A program made the position numbers and the translations under genes. From Azorinus chamasolen (Eukaryota; Mollusca; Bivalvia; Cardiida; Solecurtidae): DNA of 64,000 nucleotides. Positions 62,701-64,000 of this stretch are shown here, one piece after another. The DNA is taken from positions 31,376,620-31,440,619 of the forward strand of contig OY755240.1 of assembly GCA_963576725.1 (NCBI GenBank), given 5' to 3'. Each line of letters begins with the position of its first letter. The stretch's first letter is position 1. The notes beneath the pieces were generated by a model, which ran no database searches, was not told the DNA's origin, and was given only the letters and a program-made list of their open reading frames with translations.

Positions 62701-64000
62701 TCAAGTGTGTTTATTTTACATCTCATTAATATTCATAAATATGCATTAATATATACATGTTTTAGAAATATTACATGAACCAAAGATGTTTTCCTTTATT
62801 TGTATGTTGATATTAAAACATTTAAATCTGAATTCAATAACTATTTGTATATTATTAGGCCTCTCAGACTAAAAACAAACTCGTCAAACTAAAAACGCAT
62901 TTTTTACTTCCCCATTAATATTCATAAGAATGCATTATAAGAATGCATTATATGTATTAATAGAATTACATATCGTATTCAAGCTATATGTCTCTACTTT
63001 ACGTTGGTTCTTGTTTTGTCCTTCTATTGTCTCTAAAAGCAAAGTTATGAAGCATTTTCTTAATCAAGATAGTTTCGAAATTTACCTCGGGTTACCACGG
63101 AAACCTCGGGTTACCACGGAAACTGTTTAATAAAACATAGCTGGGGCACAATTATTTTGGGAGAATGCTCAAAAAGTGTTCTGATGACCCCAACGAACAA
63201 TTTAAACCTGAATTCAATAATTTTTGCTCATTAATATGCCTCTAAGACTAAACAAAAAACTCATTTTTCTAAAAAAGCGGATTTTTATACTTCCTCATTA
63301 ATATTCATAAGCAATCATATATGAATATTATTAAAATTATATATCATAATCAAGATATATGTCTCTGCTTTACTTTGGTTTTTGTTTTGTCCTTCTATTG
63401 CCTCTAAAAGCAAAGTTATTATGCATTTTCTGAACCAATGATGTTTCAAAATTTACCTCCTCGCGTTACCATGGAAACCATTCAATAAAGCATAGATGGG
63501 ACAAAATTACTTTGGGGGAATGCTCAAAACGTGTTCTGAGGACTCCAACGAACAATTTAAACCTGAATTCAATAATTTCTGTGCATTAATAAGCCTATCA
63601 GACTAAACAACAAGCTCCATTTTCTAAAAAACGCATTTTTTTACATTCTCATGAATATTCATAAGAATGCATTTATGAATATTAATTAAATCATATACCA
63701 TATTCAAGCTATATGTCTCTGCTTTACTTTGGTACTTGTTTTGTCCTTCTATTACCTCTAAAAGAAAAGTTATTACGCATTTTCTGAACCAAGGATGTTT
63801 CGGAATTTACCTCGGGTTACCATGGAAACCGTTTAATAAAACATAGATGGGACAAACTTATTTGGGGAAATACTCATAATGTGTTCTGAGGACTCCAACG
63901 AACAACTTAAACCTAAATTCAATAATTTATGTGCATTAATAAGCCTCTCAGACTAAACAACAAACTCCTTTTTTCTAAAAAAAATCACATTTTTTACTTC
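62700..64000 (-). repeat. 350-bp satellite, inverted orientation, running off the window
   Basis: The same unit as 58780-60400 read on the opposite strand: landmark GTTCTGAGGACTCCAACGAAC at about 63180, 63531 and 63881, with CCTCGGGTTACCATGGAAACC and CTTGTTTTGTCCTTCTATT. The end nearest the core (about 62745-62830) matches the inner end of the forward array (about 60240-60300), so the two arrays are arms of one large inverted repeat. Confidence 0.9.

Overview
The window looks like repeat-rich genomic DNA of a mollusc, most likely a bivalve (clam). This is an inference from its contents: permuted Penelope-like retroelements of the Naiad type with in-frame UGA codons, bivalve-style satellites (units carrying 'GGGCCATAATTCT' or 'GATAACTTCGGAGTTATTGC'), very many hairpin MITEs, tRNA-derived SINEs and sparse split genes. 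Nothing resembles a bacterial layout; there are no operons, CRISPR arrays or phage genes.

Layout: 1-8.1 kb holds a broken pogo/Tigger-type transposase, bivalve tandem repeats, a perfect 33-bp hairpin and a 2.9-kb TA-flanked inverted-repeat transposon that carries a Naiad copy and a (CTA)n block. 8.5-12.2 kb is a decayed APE-RT LINE followed by a SINE. 12.5-15.5 kb is a MITE cluster and a 1.15-kb minisatellite. 15.9-24.7 kb is a Naiad cluster with the two most informative copies. 25-29 kb is a MITE field with a nested 402-bp TRIM-like element that has a matching empty site nearby. 29.5-34.7 kb holds rearranged Naiad copies, a 165-bp satellite and another MITE. 34.7-38.5 kb is nearly featureless. 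39.7-40.9 kb has an EF-hand gene end. 41-47.7 kb has simple repeats, a perfect 181-bp palindrome, more Naiad tails and a 1.2-kb (ACAT)n array. 48-56.4 kb has MITEs and two LINE fragments. 56.8-57.4 kb is the terminal exon of a carbohydrate sulfotransferase. 58.8-64 kb is a 350-bp satellite that changes orientation around a GC-rich core.

The host genes are only the sulfotransferase exon (minus strand) and one or two exons of a sarcoplasmic calcium-binding-like protein (plus strand). Everything else with coding character is mobile.

Main result: several Naiad copies, from two well-diverged subfamilies, keep UGA (never another stop) at the same positions, where Cys is expected: the first Cys of the CxC linker (four copies), a site just upstream of the RT core (three copies), and two sites in the N-terminal GIY-YIG endonuclease (one copy). 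In the copy at 15959-18004 the only interruptions in about 680 codons are two such UGAs. This fits selenocysteine recoding, which has been reported for clam Naiads, rather than ordinary decay. A SECIS element is expected but I could not fold one with confidence; a conserved 3' block with compensatory changes is where to look.
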